DNA of 43,617 nucleotides from a virus, in IMG/VR virus record IMGVR_UViG_3300010373_000403, positions 1 through 43,617 of that record; one strand, 5' to 3'. Position numbers and translations under genes: made by a program. Of the stretch, positions 28,956 to 37,764 are shown piece by piece (position 1 is the stretch's first letter; each line of letters begins with the position of its first letter). Under the pieces are notes generated by a model that had not been told where the DNA came from, made no database searches, and saw nothing but the letters and a program-made list of their open reading frames with translations.

Positions 28956-31900
28956 GGCGTCCTCATCGGATACGAGGCCTGCGCCCCGGAGTAGGTGCGC
29001 TGCAGGTCTTGGTGGAACTGGTCGGCGTTGTTGGCGTGGATGTGTTGATCGCCGTTGATCTGCATCCCGATCTGTGTTCCCGCCATTGCGTTTTCGTCTT
29101 TGTCGCCGGGGGTGCCGGACAAAGGTGCCTGCGTCTGTCCTGCCGTGTTGGGGGCGGCCGGGCGCACACCCGCAACACCAGCAAGAACCTTGCCGGGCAG
29201 CGTGTTCGCGAAGTTCGACAACGGACTATCGGCGGGCAGGAAAGTTTCCAACAATCCCTCGACGCCGATGCCGACGGCTTGGGCGCCGTAGGCGGCGGTG
29301 CGGTTGATTAACTGGAACGCCATGTCCATTGCGGAGCTGGCCGCCCCGCCCGCGGCGCCGAATGTGCCCGCGCTGGCGGCCATGCCAGCGGCCTGGGATG
29401 CGGCGCCTTCCGCCGCGCCGAGGAGGCCGCCCCCGAATCCGATACCCGAAGATGCGGGGAGTTCCTGGCCGAACGTCTCCTGCGACGAACCGGGCTGATT
29501 CAAGCCTTTTCGGGTCTTCGCGTCTTGCGGGTCGCCGCCGGGAAGGGCTTGTGCGCCTTTCGCCGCGATGTCGAGCGGCTTCGGGACACCCTCGTCCGGC
29601 CCGGGCTGCTCCCCAGGTTTTTGCCCTGGTGTGCCGGGCTGCTGCGGCCCGGGCGGTCCTGGCGGTTGACTCGGCCCGGGCTTGACGGCCTGATTCGATT
29701 GGTTCGCAGGCTTGGGCGCCGGGGTTGCCGTCTTAGGCGTCTGTGGAGGCGGTGCGACGCCACCGGGGCTGCCTTCGTCGTAGTACCGCACCGACGACGG
29801 ATCGATCCGACCCTGATTGAGGGAGTCCATGAACGCCGAGCCGTACCGGTCGACGGCCGACTTGTTCTCGACATACTCGCCGGGGCTGAGCCAGGCGGGG
29901 ACGGTATCCGTGCCAGACGGTCCACCGGTGGCGTGGCGCTGCGCATTGAGGAATGGGTTCTGCGACGGGTCGAAGATTCCCATTGGCGTCTGCGGCGGCG
30001 TCGGGTGTGCAAACGCTCCCTTCATCGCGCCCTTCATCGCGGCGTCGCCCAGGGGGCCGGTGGGGCTGTTTGACGTTCCCGACAAGGGACCGAGCATCGG
30101 ACCGAACACGCCCAGAATTCCTGGCGCTTGCGAGCCGCTGATGGGTGGGTTGGCCCACGCTTCCGGGTTGGTCGGCAGCGGGAATGGCTGCCCGATGTTG
30201 CCGGGGGCGCCCGCAGCCGCCGGTGCTCCAGGAGTTCCTGGCCGCGGGATAGACGCCCCTGGTGTAGATGGCGAACCCACAAATCCGAGAAGACCACCGC
30301 CCATGGATGCTCCGGCGCCACCGGCCGACGGGACAGCGATTTTGGGCATTCCCCCGCCTCCGCCACCCGACGGTCCGGCTGTATCGGGACCGTGACCGCC
30401 CCCCATGTCGGGTCCGCCGAGAGGCCCACCGGTCAGCGGACCCAACGCGCCAGCACCGCCGCCGCCCTGCATGAGGTTCTGCGCGATCCCGATCAGACCA
30501 GTCCCAGTGCTACCCGGCGCAGGCAAACCCATGTTCTGCATGGCCGCGCTGATGCCCGTCTCCATGGGGCCGAGCACGAGGTCTTCGAGATAGCCGACGG
30601 TCCACTCTGCAAGTCCGGGAAGACCTTTACCAAGGCCGAAGCGTTCGGGCAGCGCGACGGGAAGGTTCACACCGCCGCCGCCGCTTCGACCGCCGCGACC
30701 CGCGTGGAACGTGCCCCGCTCAGCCTCGCTCAGCTTCTGCTGCGCCTGCGTGCGTTCCTCTTTGAGGTGCCGAATCTCTTCGTCGAGCCGATCCCGAGTC
30801 GATTGCGACGCATCAGCTTTAAGCTCGGACTTACGTTTCTCCGCCGTTGCGATCTCAGCGTCAAGGTGGCGCAGCCGCTCAGTCGCGGAGGCAACCCTCT
30901 GAGGATTTGGGGTGTAATAACCGGGGATTCCGCCCGGGCCGGTGCCGGCCGTAGCGCCTGCGGGGATACCGCCGCCGCCCATTCCGCCGCCGAAACCACC
31001 CATGCCGCCCATCCGTCCACCTGCACCGCCGCCCATCGCGGGGCCTTCGCCGTAGATGTTCGGCAGGAACATGTGATGGTCGAACTCAGGATTCGACGCG
31101 CCAGCTGCGCCGGCGCCGATCAGGAAGTTTCCGTGCGACCCACCAGATTCGGCGTTCTCCCCATCCGACAACGTCATCGCGGTGTGGCCGTCGTTCGGTG
31201 CCGATCCGTGGTTGTACCAGCCCACCGAGATCGTCCCAGGGCCACCGATACCGGGCTGGAAACCGCGCGCCGCGAGCCATTCCCCCATATTTTGGGTGGT
31301 CGGCAAACCGCCCCCGGGAATGCCGAGCGCGGCATTGACTACGCGGCCGACCATGCCGGAGCAGTCGTTGCGCGCCCCTTGGCTGTAGGCGGTGCCGACC
31401 ATCTGCTCGGCCGCCATGACATCCGGGCCGACCCCGCCGCCGTACTGGCGGTGCAACGCATTCCGGAACGCGTACACCCCGGAGTGGCCGCCCATCTTCG
31501 CCACATCGTGGTGGGTGAGGACATGCTCACCGGGCGCCAACCACGCTGGGACGGAGTCGATCCCGTTCGGACCGGAGCCGTGGATGGCACCGCCAGCGGC
31601 GTGGCGACCGGTCGCCAGGTTGAACAAGCCGTACGCCGAGATCGGGCTGTGTCGGAAAGCGTCGCCGATGTGAGAAAGAATCGGATTCTTGCTGTCCTCA
31701 GCCTGCTTGGAGACTTGGTCGGCAGCAACCGTAGCGGCGACAACCGGACCGGCTGCCCCCGCGATCCCGGCGAGCGCACCACGTAGACCACCTGCCGAGG
31801 CTGCTGCTGCGTCTTCTGCGACCGCCATCCCCCCCAGGCTGGTGCTGATGCCGGTGACCATCCCGACGATGTTCATCACCTTGATCGCGGCCCACGCCGC

Positions 31901-33700
31901 ACCGACTGCGCCGAGTGCGTCAATGACGAGGTGCATGATGGCCGGGTGCTTGGCCATCTCGTCGCCGACAGATTTGGCGACGTTAGCGGCGGACGTCATG
32001 AACGGTACGAAGGCGTTGCCGATCTCAATCGCCGCAGCCCCGAACGCTGCCTTGGCGTCAGCCATTTTCGCGTTCAGTGTCTGTTGGGTTTCATTGAACC
32101 CCTTGACCGTTCCATCGGCCTCGGCGGTAGTGTTCTTAACCGCCGCGATCTTGTCGTTCGTGGCTTGCGCGTTATCCCCGACCAGCTGCAGGACTGTCTT
32201 CAACGCATCCTGGCCGCCGGTCATCAACGCGAGAGCCTGCTCGTAGGTTTGGATGTCGCCTTGACCGGTTTTCAGCGCCTGCGAGTATCCGGTGACCTTG
32301 TTGTTGAGGTTGTTCCACTGGTTGATCTCGTTGGCCTGCTCAACGTCCAGGCCGCCGCGGGTCTTGCGGAATTCCTTGTAGGACAAGGTGCCGTCTTTGA
32401 TGGACTGCGCGACCGCTTTCGCCGCAGGCGGCAGATTGTTGAAAATCTGGGTCGCCGCGTCGGTGGCCTGCTGACTCTTGAACATGGTGTCGATGACGAC
32501 CTGGCCGGCCGGTGTCATGTGCTGGCGGATCGTGTCGGACAGCATCTGCACGGTTCCGGCGAACCCGCGGTCGCCGAGGTGGGCTTGGACGTCGCGGGCG
32601 TCGATGCCGAGCTGGCCCATCTCGTCGCGCATCTGCTGCGTGGGCTTCATCAGCTGCGTGATGGAGTGCGCCATGTTCTGGGCGCCCTGTTCCGGCGATG
32701 TTCCCGACTGGGTGATCTGGGCGAGCGAGCCGTAGACGTCTTCGAGTTTCAAATGGGCGGCGGCGGCGATCGGCTCCACTGCGTGCAATGCGCCCGAGAA
32801 GTCCTGCAGGTTCGTTTTCGCCATGCCCACAGCGGTGTTCATCTTCGATGCGACGGTCGCGGCCTGGTCGGTGCCGTAGCCGAAGTCGTGCATCGACGTG
32901 GTGAGCCCGTTCAGCACGTCACCGAGGTCGGCGTTTTCGGCTTTGGCGAGCTGGGCGGCCGACTTCAGGACGTTCACACCGTCGGCGCCGCGATATCCGG
33001 CCTTCTCCACCGTGTACATGCCGTTGGAGAGTTCCTGCGCGGAGTAGCCGACCTGCCCGGCCAGCTGCAGGATGCCGTCTGAGACGGTCTTCAACCCCTG
33101 CGCCGTTTCTCCGGCTGAAGACACCAGGCGTTGCTGGGATTGCTGGAAATCGCCGGCCTTCTTGGTGGTTTCGACCATCGCGGCGCTGAAACCTGCCACG
33201 GACGCGATACCAACGCCATTGAACACACGGCTGGCCGCTGCTGTCGCGGTCGCCGCGTTAGTGGCCGATTTGGCCATGCTTTGATGGGCACCCTCGGTGG
33301 CAACCATCGCGTCGGCATAGTCGCGCTGCGCCTTGGAGGCGCGGGCCTGTGAATCAACCAGGGCTGCGTTCGCCGCGATCGCCTTGTTGCTGCTCGCACC
33401 GTGCGCCTCGGTGAGTTCACTCAGCCGCGCCTGGGCGGCCTCCATGCGGCCCATCGACGCGACCATCCGGGCAGCTGCGGCTTCCTCGGCATCCGCCAAC
33501 GCCCGGTAGTCGTTCTGAAGACCGAGGATCTTCGCCCGCACACCACGGGTATCGAATCCGGAGAACGCCTGCGACATGTGGCGGCCGAGGCCGCTGGAAA
33601 CGTCGCGGCCCAACGCGTCGAACACCGAACGGATTTCGCGGGCGGTCGCATCAAGCGCGCCCCGCGAAAGCCGCGACTCTACGTCGAGAAATACGGGCAC
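28952..33700 (-). CDS. Tape measure protein with embedded NlpC/P60-like peptidase motif (1582 residues)
   Basis: GTG start right after the chaperone T stop. The N-terminal ~600 residues are coiled-coil and PhageMin_Tail-like (AAQLAKAENADLGDVLNGLT, MNTAVGMAKTNLQDFSGALH). A hydrophobic segment follows near 610-640. At ~770-870 is an NlpC/P60-type site: Cys in RNDCSGMVG, His in NDGHTAMTLS, and ESGGSHGNF. Two copies of the tail motif GxDSVPAWLAPGE occur (~718 and ~1270, second as GTDTVPAWLSPGE). The C-terminal half is Gly/Pro-rich. Sets tail length; the peptidase may cut peptidoglycan during entry. Confidence 0.92.
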   Translation of the reverse strand: MPVFLDVESRLSRGALDATAREIRSVFDALGRDVSSGLGRHMSQAFSGFDTRGVRAKILGLQNDYRALADAEEAAAARMVASMGRMEAAQARLSELTEAHGASSNKAIAANAALVDSQARASKAQRDYADAMVATEGAHQSMAKSATNAATATAAASRVFNGVGIASVAGFSAAMVETTKKAGDFQQSQQRLVSSAGETAQGLKTVSDGILQLAGQVGYSAQELSNGMYTVEKAGYRGADGVNVLKSAAQLAKAENADLGDVLNGLTTSMHDFGYGTDQAATVASKMNTAVGMAKTNLQDFSGALHAVEPIAAAAHLKLEDVYGSLAQITQSGTSPEQGAQNMAHSITQLMKPTQQMRDEMGQLGIDARDVQAHLGDRGFAGTVQMLSDTIRQHMTPAGQVVIDTMFKSQQATDAATQIFNNLPPAAKAVAQSIKDGTLSYKEFRKTRGGLDVEQANEINQWNNLNNKVTGYSQALKTGQGDIQTYEQALALMTGGQDALKTVLQLVGDNAQATNDKIAAVKNTTAEADGTVKGFNETQQTLNAKMADAKAAFGAAAIEIGNAFVPFMTSAANVAKSVGDEMAKHPAIMHLVIDALGAVGAAWAAIKVMNIVGMVTGISTSLGGMAVAEDAAAASAGGLRGALAGIAGAAGPVVAATVAADQVSKQAEDSKNPILSHIGDAFRHSPISAYGLFNLATGRHAAGGAIHGSGPNGIDSVPAWLAPGEHVLTHHDVAKMGGHSGVYAFRNALHRQYGGGVGPDVMAAEQMVGTAYSQGARNDCSGMVGRVVNAALGIPGGGLPTTQNMGEWLAARGFQPGIGGPGTISVGWYNHGSAPNDGHTAMTLSDGENAESGGSHGNFLIGAGAAGASNPEFDHHMFLPNIYGEGPAMGGGAGGRMGGMGGFGGGMGGGGIPAGATAGTGPGGIPGYYTPNPQRVASATERLRHLDAEIATAEKRKSELKADASQSTRDRLDEEIRHLKEERTQAQQKLSEAERGTFHAGRGGRSGGGGVNLPVALPERFGLGKGLPGLAEWTVGYLEDLVLGPMETGISAAMQNMGLPAPGSTGTGLIGIAQNLMQGGGGAGALGPLTGGPLGGPDMGGGHGPDTAGPSGGGGGGMPKIAVPSAGGAGASMGGGLLGFVGSPSTPGASIPRPGTPGAPAAAGAPGNIGQPFPLPTNPEAWANPPISGSQAPGILGVFGPMLGPLSGTSNSPTGPLGDAAMKGAMKGAFAHPTPPQTPMGIFDPSQNPFLNAQRHATGGPSGTDTVPAWLSPGEYVENKSAVDRYGSAFMDSLNQGRIDPSSVRYYDEGSPGGVAPPPQTPKTATPAPKPANQSNQAVKPGPSQPPGPPGPQQPGTPGQKPGEQPGPDEGVPKPLDIAAKGAQALPGGDPQDAKTRKGLNQPGSSQETFGQELPASSGIGFGGGLLGAAEGAASQAAGMAASAGTFGAAGGAASSAMDMAFQLINRTAAYGAQAVGIGVEGLLETFLPADSPLSNFANTLPGKVLAGVAGVRPAAPNTAGQTQAPLSGTPGDKDENAMAGTQIGMQINGDQHIHANNADQFHQDLQRTYSGAQASYPMRTP

Positions 33701-34198
33701 TTAGGTACCGCCTTTCTCGTATCCGTAGAGGCCCGAATGGATTTGACTCCTGCCGAGATCGACCCGGGCCGCGTCCTTGCGGGCTTGCCGGTCGGCCATG
33801 ATCGCCTCGACCGGCTCCGTCAGGTTGGAGAAGTCACCACCACCGCGCAGCGCGATCAACTCCCGAACCGTGCGAGCGGCCAGCTTGCGGTCATACGTCC
33901 AATCGACGTATGTGGCAACGAGTTTGGTGTCGGACGGTGGTTTACGTCCGATCGCCGCGATCTGCAGCAGCTTGCCCTTGAGGTCGGCGTCGTCGCCCTG
34001 GTATTCGACGACCCAGAAAGTCCGCTCCGCGGCCTCTTTGAACTTCGAGTCCTCAGGCAGCTCGTCGAGCAGATCGAGTAGCTCTCCGCTGGACATCTCG
34101 CCGCGATGCCACTCGCCGATCGAACGGTGATGATAGAGACTGAGACCGCCCCTAATCTGCGTCGGGAACAACCGCCACAGTTTGAGCGCTTCCACCAC
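33701..34198 (-). CDS. Tail assembly chaperone, downstream frame (T part)
   Basis: Open frame overlapping the 3' end of the upstream chaperone gene and lacking a ribosome site or ATG (first possible start is a GTG pair at 34198). Contents (SGELLDLLDELPEDSKFKEA, then TKLVATYVDWTYDRKLAART) are typical of the C-terminal extension of mycobacteriophage tail assembly chaperones. Expected product is a fusion made by programmed frameshifting. It ends one base before the tape measure start. Confidence 0.85.
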   Translation of the reverse strand: MVEALKLWRLFPTQIRGGLSLYHHRSIGEWHRGEMSSGELLDLLDELPEDSKFKEAAERTFWVVEYQGDDADLKGKLLQIAAIGRKPPSDTKLVATYVDWTYDRKLAARTVRELIALRGGGDFSNLTEPVEAIMADRQARKDAARVDLGRSQIHSGLYGYEKGGT

Positions 34199-34613
34199 TT
34201 TTCGAGTCGTCTTCGCGGCGCTTTGCCAACTCCCGGTTCATCTTCGACCAGATCAGCTGAACGTCGGACGAGCGCCCACCGGCGGCCTTGAAGTCCTCGT
34301 AACGGTCACCGAAGATCGCCTGCGCCAACCGGACGTTGTAGTTCATCGGCTGACCAGCCTTGCGGTGCGGCACCTTCAACAGGCCGCGTCTCTCCACCGA
34401 CCCGTCATCGTTGGTGACGTCGGCGTGGCGATCCCACTCCTCGTCCATCTCGATGTCGAGGGCATCCACCCGGGCCTGCTGATCATCATCCAACAGACTT
34501 GGGTTGGGGATCTCGAAAACCTTGCCCGAAACCTCGATGCGCTCACTCGCTGCGAACCCGAGATAGTCGGCGGCCTGCTCGCGGGCCGCCTCAAAAGAAC
34601 CATGCGTGGCCAT
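34152..34613 (-). CDS. Tail assembly chaperone, upstream frame (G part), 153 residues
   Basis: ATG at 34613 with AAGGA upstream (an in-frame extension to 34649 is rejected). The product (EAAREQAADYLGFAASERIE, QPMNYNVRLAQAIFGDRYED, FKAAGGRSSDVQLIW) is a typical actinophage chaperone. It ends in TAG at 34152 after overlapping the T frame by 47 bp. Keeps the tape measure soluble and recruits major tail protein. Confidence 0.88.
   Translation of the reverse strand: MATHGSFEAAREQAADYLGFAASERIEVSGKVFEIPNPSLLDDDQQARVDALDIEMDEEWDRHADVTNDDGSVERRGLLKVPHRKAGQPMNYNVRLAQAIFGDRYEDFKAAGGRSSDVQLIWSKMNRELAKRREDDSKSGGSAQTVAVVPDAD
34196..34205 (-). other. Putative programmed ribosomal frameshift site (+1)
   Basis: Minus-strand TCG-AAA-A-GTG: the G frame reads TCG AAA AGT. 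Slipping the Lys anticodon one base forward within AAAA (34202-34199) re-pairs perfectly and gives GTG GTG GAA, the T frame. The T frame is offset by +1 (or -2) from G, not the commoner -1. Confidence 0.55.
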
Positions 34614-34625
34614 AACCGTTTCCTT

Positions 34626-34674
34626 GCTTGCGTGGCGAATGCGTGGCACCGCCGGGATGCCCGGCCACGCAAGC
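34626..34674 (-). terminator. Long hairpin between major tail protein and chaperone genes
   Basis: An 11-bp perfect inverted repeat (GCTTGCGTGGC at 34626-34636 and its complement at 34664-34674) encloses a second small hairpin (CCGGG-CAT-CCCGG on the minus strand). No U tract follows. Probably a partial terminator or mRNA-stabilising hairpin that raises major tail protein over downstream genes. Confidence 0.6.
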
Positions 34675-34695
34675 GGGCACCCCGGCGATGTTCTG

Positions 34696-35712
34696 CTATG
34701 ACGCCAGAGAGGTGAACGAGTTCGACACCAGCGACGTCGCGGTGACGTTGCTGCCCGTCGCGGTCACCTGCACGCCGTCGTACAGCGTCGAGGCGGTCAG
34801 GCCCGTTAGCTGAATGGTGGTGAAAGCACCCGACACGGTCGGCGACGCGGCCACCGTTCCCGCCGAAAACGCCCCGGCCTGGCTGATCTGCGCCGTGTAG
34901 ACGGGGCTCGTCACGTCGATCGGGGTCGGGAACTGCACGTTAGCCTTCAGGCCGCTCACCGGGGTCGCCACCGGGGCGGTCGTCTCGAACGCCAGATCAC
35001 CCGATGCCAGCCACTGCGCACCCGCCCGGCAGATCCACATCGACTTCTTGCTGTACGGGTCTGGCAGCACCGAATAGGTCAGCTCGAGCGACTCGGGGTT
35101 CTTGCGCTGCAGCTCGGTCTTGCCCTTCTTGTCGGTCACGACGCGGGGGTAGACCTTGGCCAGCAGTTGGCCGTCGGTGTCGACGCCGAGTAGCACCACG
35201 ACGCGCTCTTGGAGCATGTCGGCGTTGTCGCGGGCGTTCTGGTAGCCGGGGGTTCCGACCGCGGGCACGTTTTGCAGCGGCTTCTCGAAGTTCAGGAAGT
35301 CCACCAGGGGGCTGGCTTCGATCGGGGTGAAGTTCAGTTTGTCGTCCAGCTTCGTCAACACGTTGCGCACCGTGCGCAGGATCTGCGCCGACGGGGTTTC
35401 CTGGATCGTCTGATCCGGGGTCGACGCCGTCGTGTCCTCCTTGAGCAGCCCCATGTGCAGGAAACCCAGGTTGGTGCCCGGCGCGGACAGCAGCAGATCC
35501 TTGCGGATCGTCAGGTTGTCCGCCGCGAACGGCGTGAACAAGCCTTCGCTTCCCAAACCGACCGACGGATCGGCCAGGTTGAACACCGTGCCGTCGGCGT
35601 TGAAGTAGTCGCGGATCAGGACATCGGTGACCTGCCAGTAGCGCACGGCCAACGGGTTGAGGCTCGGTTCGAGAACGGTCGCCCAGGTGGCACCAGTTGT
35701 AGGCAGGGCCAT
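34696..35712 (-). CDS. Major tail protein with C-terminal Ig-like domain (338 residues)
   Basis: The N-terminal ~250 residues form the tube domain (VRYWQVTDVLIRDYFNADGT, NLTIRKDLLLSAPGTNLGFL, PESLELTYSVLPDPYSKK). The last ~85 residues are a Ser/Thr-rich Ig-like extension (PTPIDVTSPVYTAQISQAGA, LTASTLYDGVQVTATGSNVT). Position between tail terminator and chaperones supports the call. A hairpin lies just downstream. Confidence 0.88.
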   Translation of the reverse strand: MALPTTGATWATVLEPSLNPLAVRYWQVTDVLIRDYFNADGTVFNLADPSVGLGSEGLFTPFAADNLTIRKDLLLSAPGTNLGFLHMGLLKEDTTASTPDQTIQETPSAQILRTVRNVLTKLDDKLNFTPIEASPLVDFLNFEKPLQNVPAVGTPGYQNARDNADMLQERVVVLLGVDTDGQLLAKVYPRVVTDKKGKTELQRKNPESLELTYSVLPDPYSKKSMWICRAGAQWLASGDLAFETTAPVATPVSGLKANVQFPTPIDVTSPVYTAQISQAGAFSAGTVAASPTVSGAFTTIQLTGLTASTLYDGVQVTATGSNVTATSLVSNSFTSLAS

Positions 35713-35739
35713 GGTTTATCCCTTCTTAGCGGGTTGATT

Positions 35740-36165
35740 TCAGCTTTGCGTGGCGGTAAATCGGAGGAGCACGTCGTAACGTGCGACGTAACGTTTGATG
35801 AATGGGTCGCGGTAGTCCGCCCACGCCGGTGGCATGTGCGGGCAAATCCAGGCGCCGGCCGGTCGTCCGTCGGACATGTTGATCACATCCCCTGGCGTCT
35901 GCGACATCAGCAATCCGTCTGCGTCCCATGCGGCTTGACTGGCCGCCGCGCGGCCGCGCGCCGAGGTCGTGTCTTTGGCGTAGGAGTGCACCGACACGGT
36001 GGCGTCGAGCAGGTACCGGTCGGACTTATTGGTCACTGACGTGACCACGTAGCACGGCAGCGGGGTTTCTTCATCCCGCTCCGGCTCGACAGGCAGGCCG
36101 AGTGGGATGAGCTTGGCGATGATGAACTCTTCAGGGTTGGCGGGGCGCCCGTAATCCAGGCTCAT
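35740..36165 (-). CDS. Tail terminator (141 residues)
   Basis: Sequence order (EEFIIAKLIPLGLPVEPERD, LPCYVVTSVTNKSDRYLLDA, VARYDVLLRFTA) matches small alpha/beta tail terminator proteins that cap the tube and join it to the head. The start overlaps the neck gene's stop by 4 bp. Fits the conserved order connector-neck-terminator-tail tube. Confidence 0.78.
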   Translation of the reverse strand: MSLDYGRPANPEEFIIAKLIPLGLPVEPERDEETPLPCYVVTSVTNKSDRYLLDATVSVHSYAKDTTSARGRAAASQAAWDADGLLMSQTPGDVINMSDGRPAGAWICPHMPPAWADYRDPFIKRYVARYDVLLRFTATQS

Positions 36166-36689
36166 CGCCGCCGTCCCCGACGTCTGGGACGGACAGCGTT
36201 GAACGCTGCCGAGCGTGCTGCGCGTGCTTGGTCTACGGATCGGCGTTGCGCGGTGATCCGCTGGCCGGCACCTTCTGCGATGAGCTTGTCGAGCTTCTCG
36301 AGCTCGCCGCGTAGATGGGATTGCGCGCGCTGCACACCCTCGTCGATGATCGGACCGGTGCCGCCGAAGTATTTGGCGGTCTTGCTGAACACCGCATACT
36401 CGGGCATGTGCCGGGTTCCTACTTCGATCCAGATCGCTTTGAAGTCATCGGATCCCACGCGTCGATGGCCTGGCTTTCGGTGGCCGGGGAGCTGGCGGAT
36501 CGAGTTCTTGTAGTCCCCGGGATCACCGATGCTGGGTTCGCCACGCTTGGGCGGCAGGTCGCCGAAGACGGGTGCGATGCCCTTGGCGTATTCGATGACT
36601 TTGTCGCAGAACTTATCCAGTTCGTGCTCGATCTCCACGGCGTGCAATCCGGCGGAGATTTCGTCCTCGATGCTCACCCGCCCTGCCAT
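36162..36689 (-). CDS. HK97 gp10-like neck protein (175 residues)
   Basis: The central motif SDDFKAIWIEVGTRHMPEYA and the N-terminal helix with KVIEYAKGIAPVFGDLPPKR are the hallmarks of the HK97 gp10 / neck-1 family. The C-terminus is strongly basic (QARAARSAAFNAVRPRRRGR). Overlaps the upstream gene by 16 bp. Confidence 0.82.
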   Translation of the reverse strand: MAGRVSIEDEISAGLHAVEIEHELDKFCDKVIEYAKGIAPVFGDLPPKRGEPSIGDPGDYKNSIRQLPGHRKPGHRRVGSDDFKAIWIEVGTRHMPEYAVFSKTAKYFGGTGPIIDEGVQRAQSHLRGELEKLDKLIAEGAGQRITAQRRSVDQARAARSAAFNAVRPRRRGRRR

Positions 36690-37075
36690 TCACACAGCAC
36701 GAACACGTGATCGGGTCGGCCGTCGATGTCGTACTGCACCACTGCGCGGCCGGTCACCTTGTAATCACGCTGCGCATTGACGTCCGGCCGCTGCGGGCGG
36801 ATCCAGTTGCCGTTGTCGATCGCCGCGGTCGTGGAGCTGTACGGGAAGAACGCCCACGCCTTCTCGAACGCGGCGATGGTGTCCGTTTGATGCTCGTCGA
36901 TCTCGTATTCGAGTGTTTCGAGCACGCAACCATAGATCCATTCCACCGAGTCCGTGGTGATGGCCTGGTTCAGTGAATCCTTTTGACCTGTAGCAATTTT
37001 GGCGACAATACCGAGGGTGTCACCGCCTGGATATGTCACGGAAACCACGTCGTACCGCACCATCCCGACCGCCAT
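36674..37075 (-). CDS. Head closure protein (133 residues)
   Basis: Beta-barrel style sequence (VVSVTYPGGDTLGIVAKIAT, VEWIYGCVLETLEYEIDEHQ, RAVVQYDIDGRPDHVFVLCE). By order this is the head-closure (Hc) connector. It overlaps the upstream gene by 40 bp; an alternative ATG at 37063 would shorten the overlap. Neither start has a strong ribosome site. Confidence 0.72.
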   Translation of the reverse strand: MAVGMVRYDVVSVTYPGGDTLGIVAKIATGQKDSLNQAITTDSVEWIYGCVLETLEYEIDEHQTDTIAAFEKAWAFFPYSSTTAAIDNGNWIRPQRPDVNAQRDYKVTGRAVVQYDIDGRPDHVFVLCEWQGG

Positions 37076-37461
37076 CCCGGACGTGTCGGGTCGGTGAAGT
37101 CATCCTCGTAGAACTGGCCCACCGGTGCGACCCGCAGCGGAATTCCCAGCAGCTGCTTGTGCCGGTCGGTGAAGTCGAGCGCGCTCGCAGGATCTCCGAG
37201 CGCGCCCGCCTCGATCCGATGCCCGGTTTGGCGGGACCAGTTCTGCAGCGGCGCGTATTTGCCGTAGCGCAGAGCGTTGGCCACCACCTCGTAGGTGACG
37301 AGCTTGCCCGCCGCGTCGTCGGACGGAATGCCGGGTTTGTTGGCGTAGATCCAATCCGACGTCACCGTGAGCAGCAGTGAGGCCACCGACTCCTGAGCGG
37401 AATTGAGCGGCGGCCCATCCCACATGCCCTCAAACGTTCCGAGGTCGAGAAAGTCCGCCAC
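37036..37461 (-). CDS. Head-tail adaptor (141 residues)
   Basis: The helical N-terminus (NSAQESVASLLLTVTSDWIY) and the middle GKLVTYEVVANALRYGKY are typical of the gp6/Ad-type connector that attaches below the portal. The C-terminal loop is acidic and Gly/Trp-rich. Follows the small gene after the capsid gene. Confidence 0.76.
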   Translation of the reverse strand: MADFLDLGTFEGMWDGPPLNSAQESVASLLLTVTSDWIYANKPGIPSDDAAGKLVTYEVVANALRYGKYAPLQNWSRQTGHRIEAGALGDPASALDFTDRHKQLLGIPLRVAPVGQFYEDDFTDPTRPGWRSGWCGTTWFP

Positions 37462-37467
37462 GGCGGC

Positions 37468-37764
37468 CTACTTGTCGCCGTAGAGCTCGATCAGTTCCTC
37501 ACGAGTGGCCGCATCCGCCTCGGCCCGGTCCGCGCCTTGGGAGACGGCGTAGTCGGCCCATGCCTTCTGGGTGGCGGTCTTCTTGGGCCTGTCGCCGCCT
37601 TGCGGAATGTCGGCCGCGTCGGCCTCCACAACAAGCCCCTCGGCCAGGAACCGCTCGCGCTGATCATCAGACAGCCACGGAATGAACCACCCTTGGTAAT
37701 GGTAATCCACCTGTCCCGACTGGTTTTTGACCAGCACCAGCGGAGCGACAGCCTGGTACGTCAT
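37468..37764 (-). CDS. Small head-region protein with HeH/LEM-like C-terminus (98 residues)
   Basis: The ATG at 37764 overlaps the capsid TGA. The N-terminal part (VAPLVLVKNQSGQVDYHYQG, PWLSDDQRERFLAEGLVVEA) is followed by a helix-turn-helix ending AWADYAVSQGADRAEADAAT, a layout common in actinophage head assembly genes just after the capsid. Function unknown; likely head-tail junction. Confidence 0.74.
   Translation of the reverse strand: MTYQAVAPLVLVKNQSGQVDYHYQGWFIPWLSDDQRERFLAEGLVVEADAADIPQGGDRPKKTATQKAWADYAVSQGADRAEADAATREELIELYGDK

Noticed and set aside
30128-31786. 552-residue plus-strand frame
   Set aside because: Antisense to the tape measure gene; an artefact of high GC third positions.
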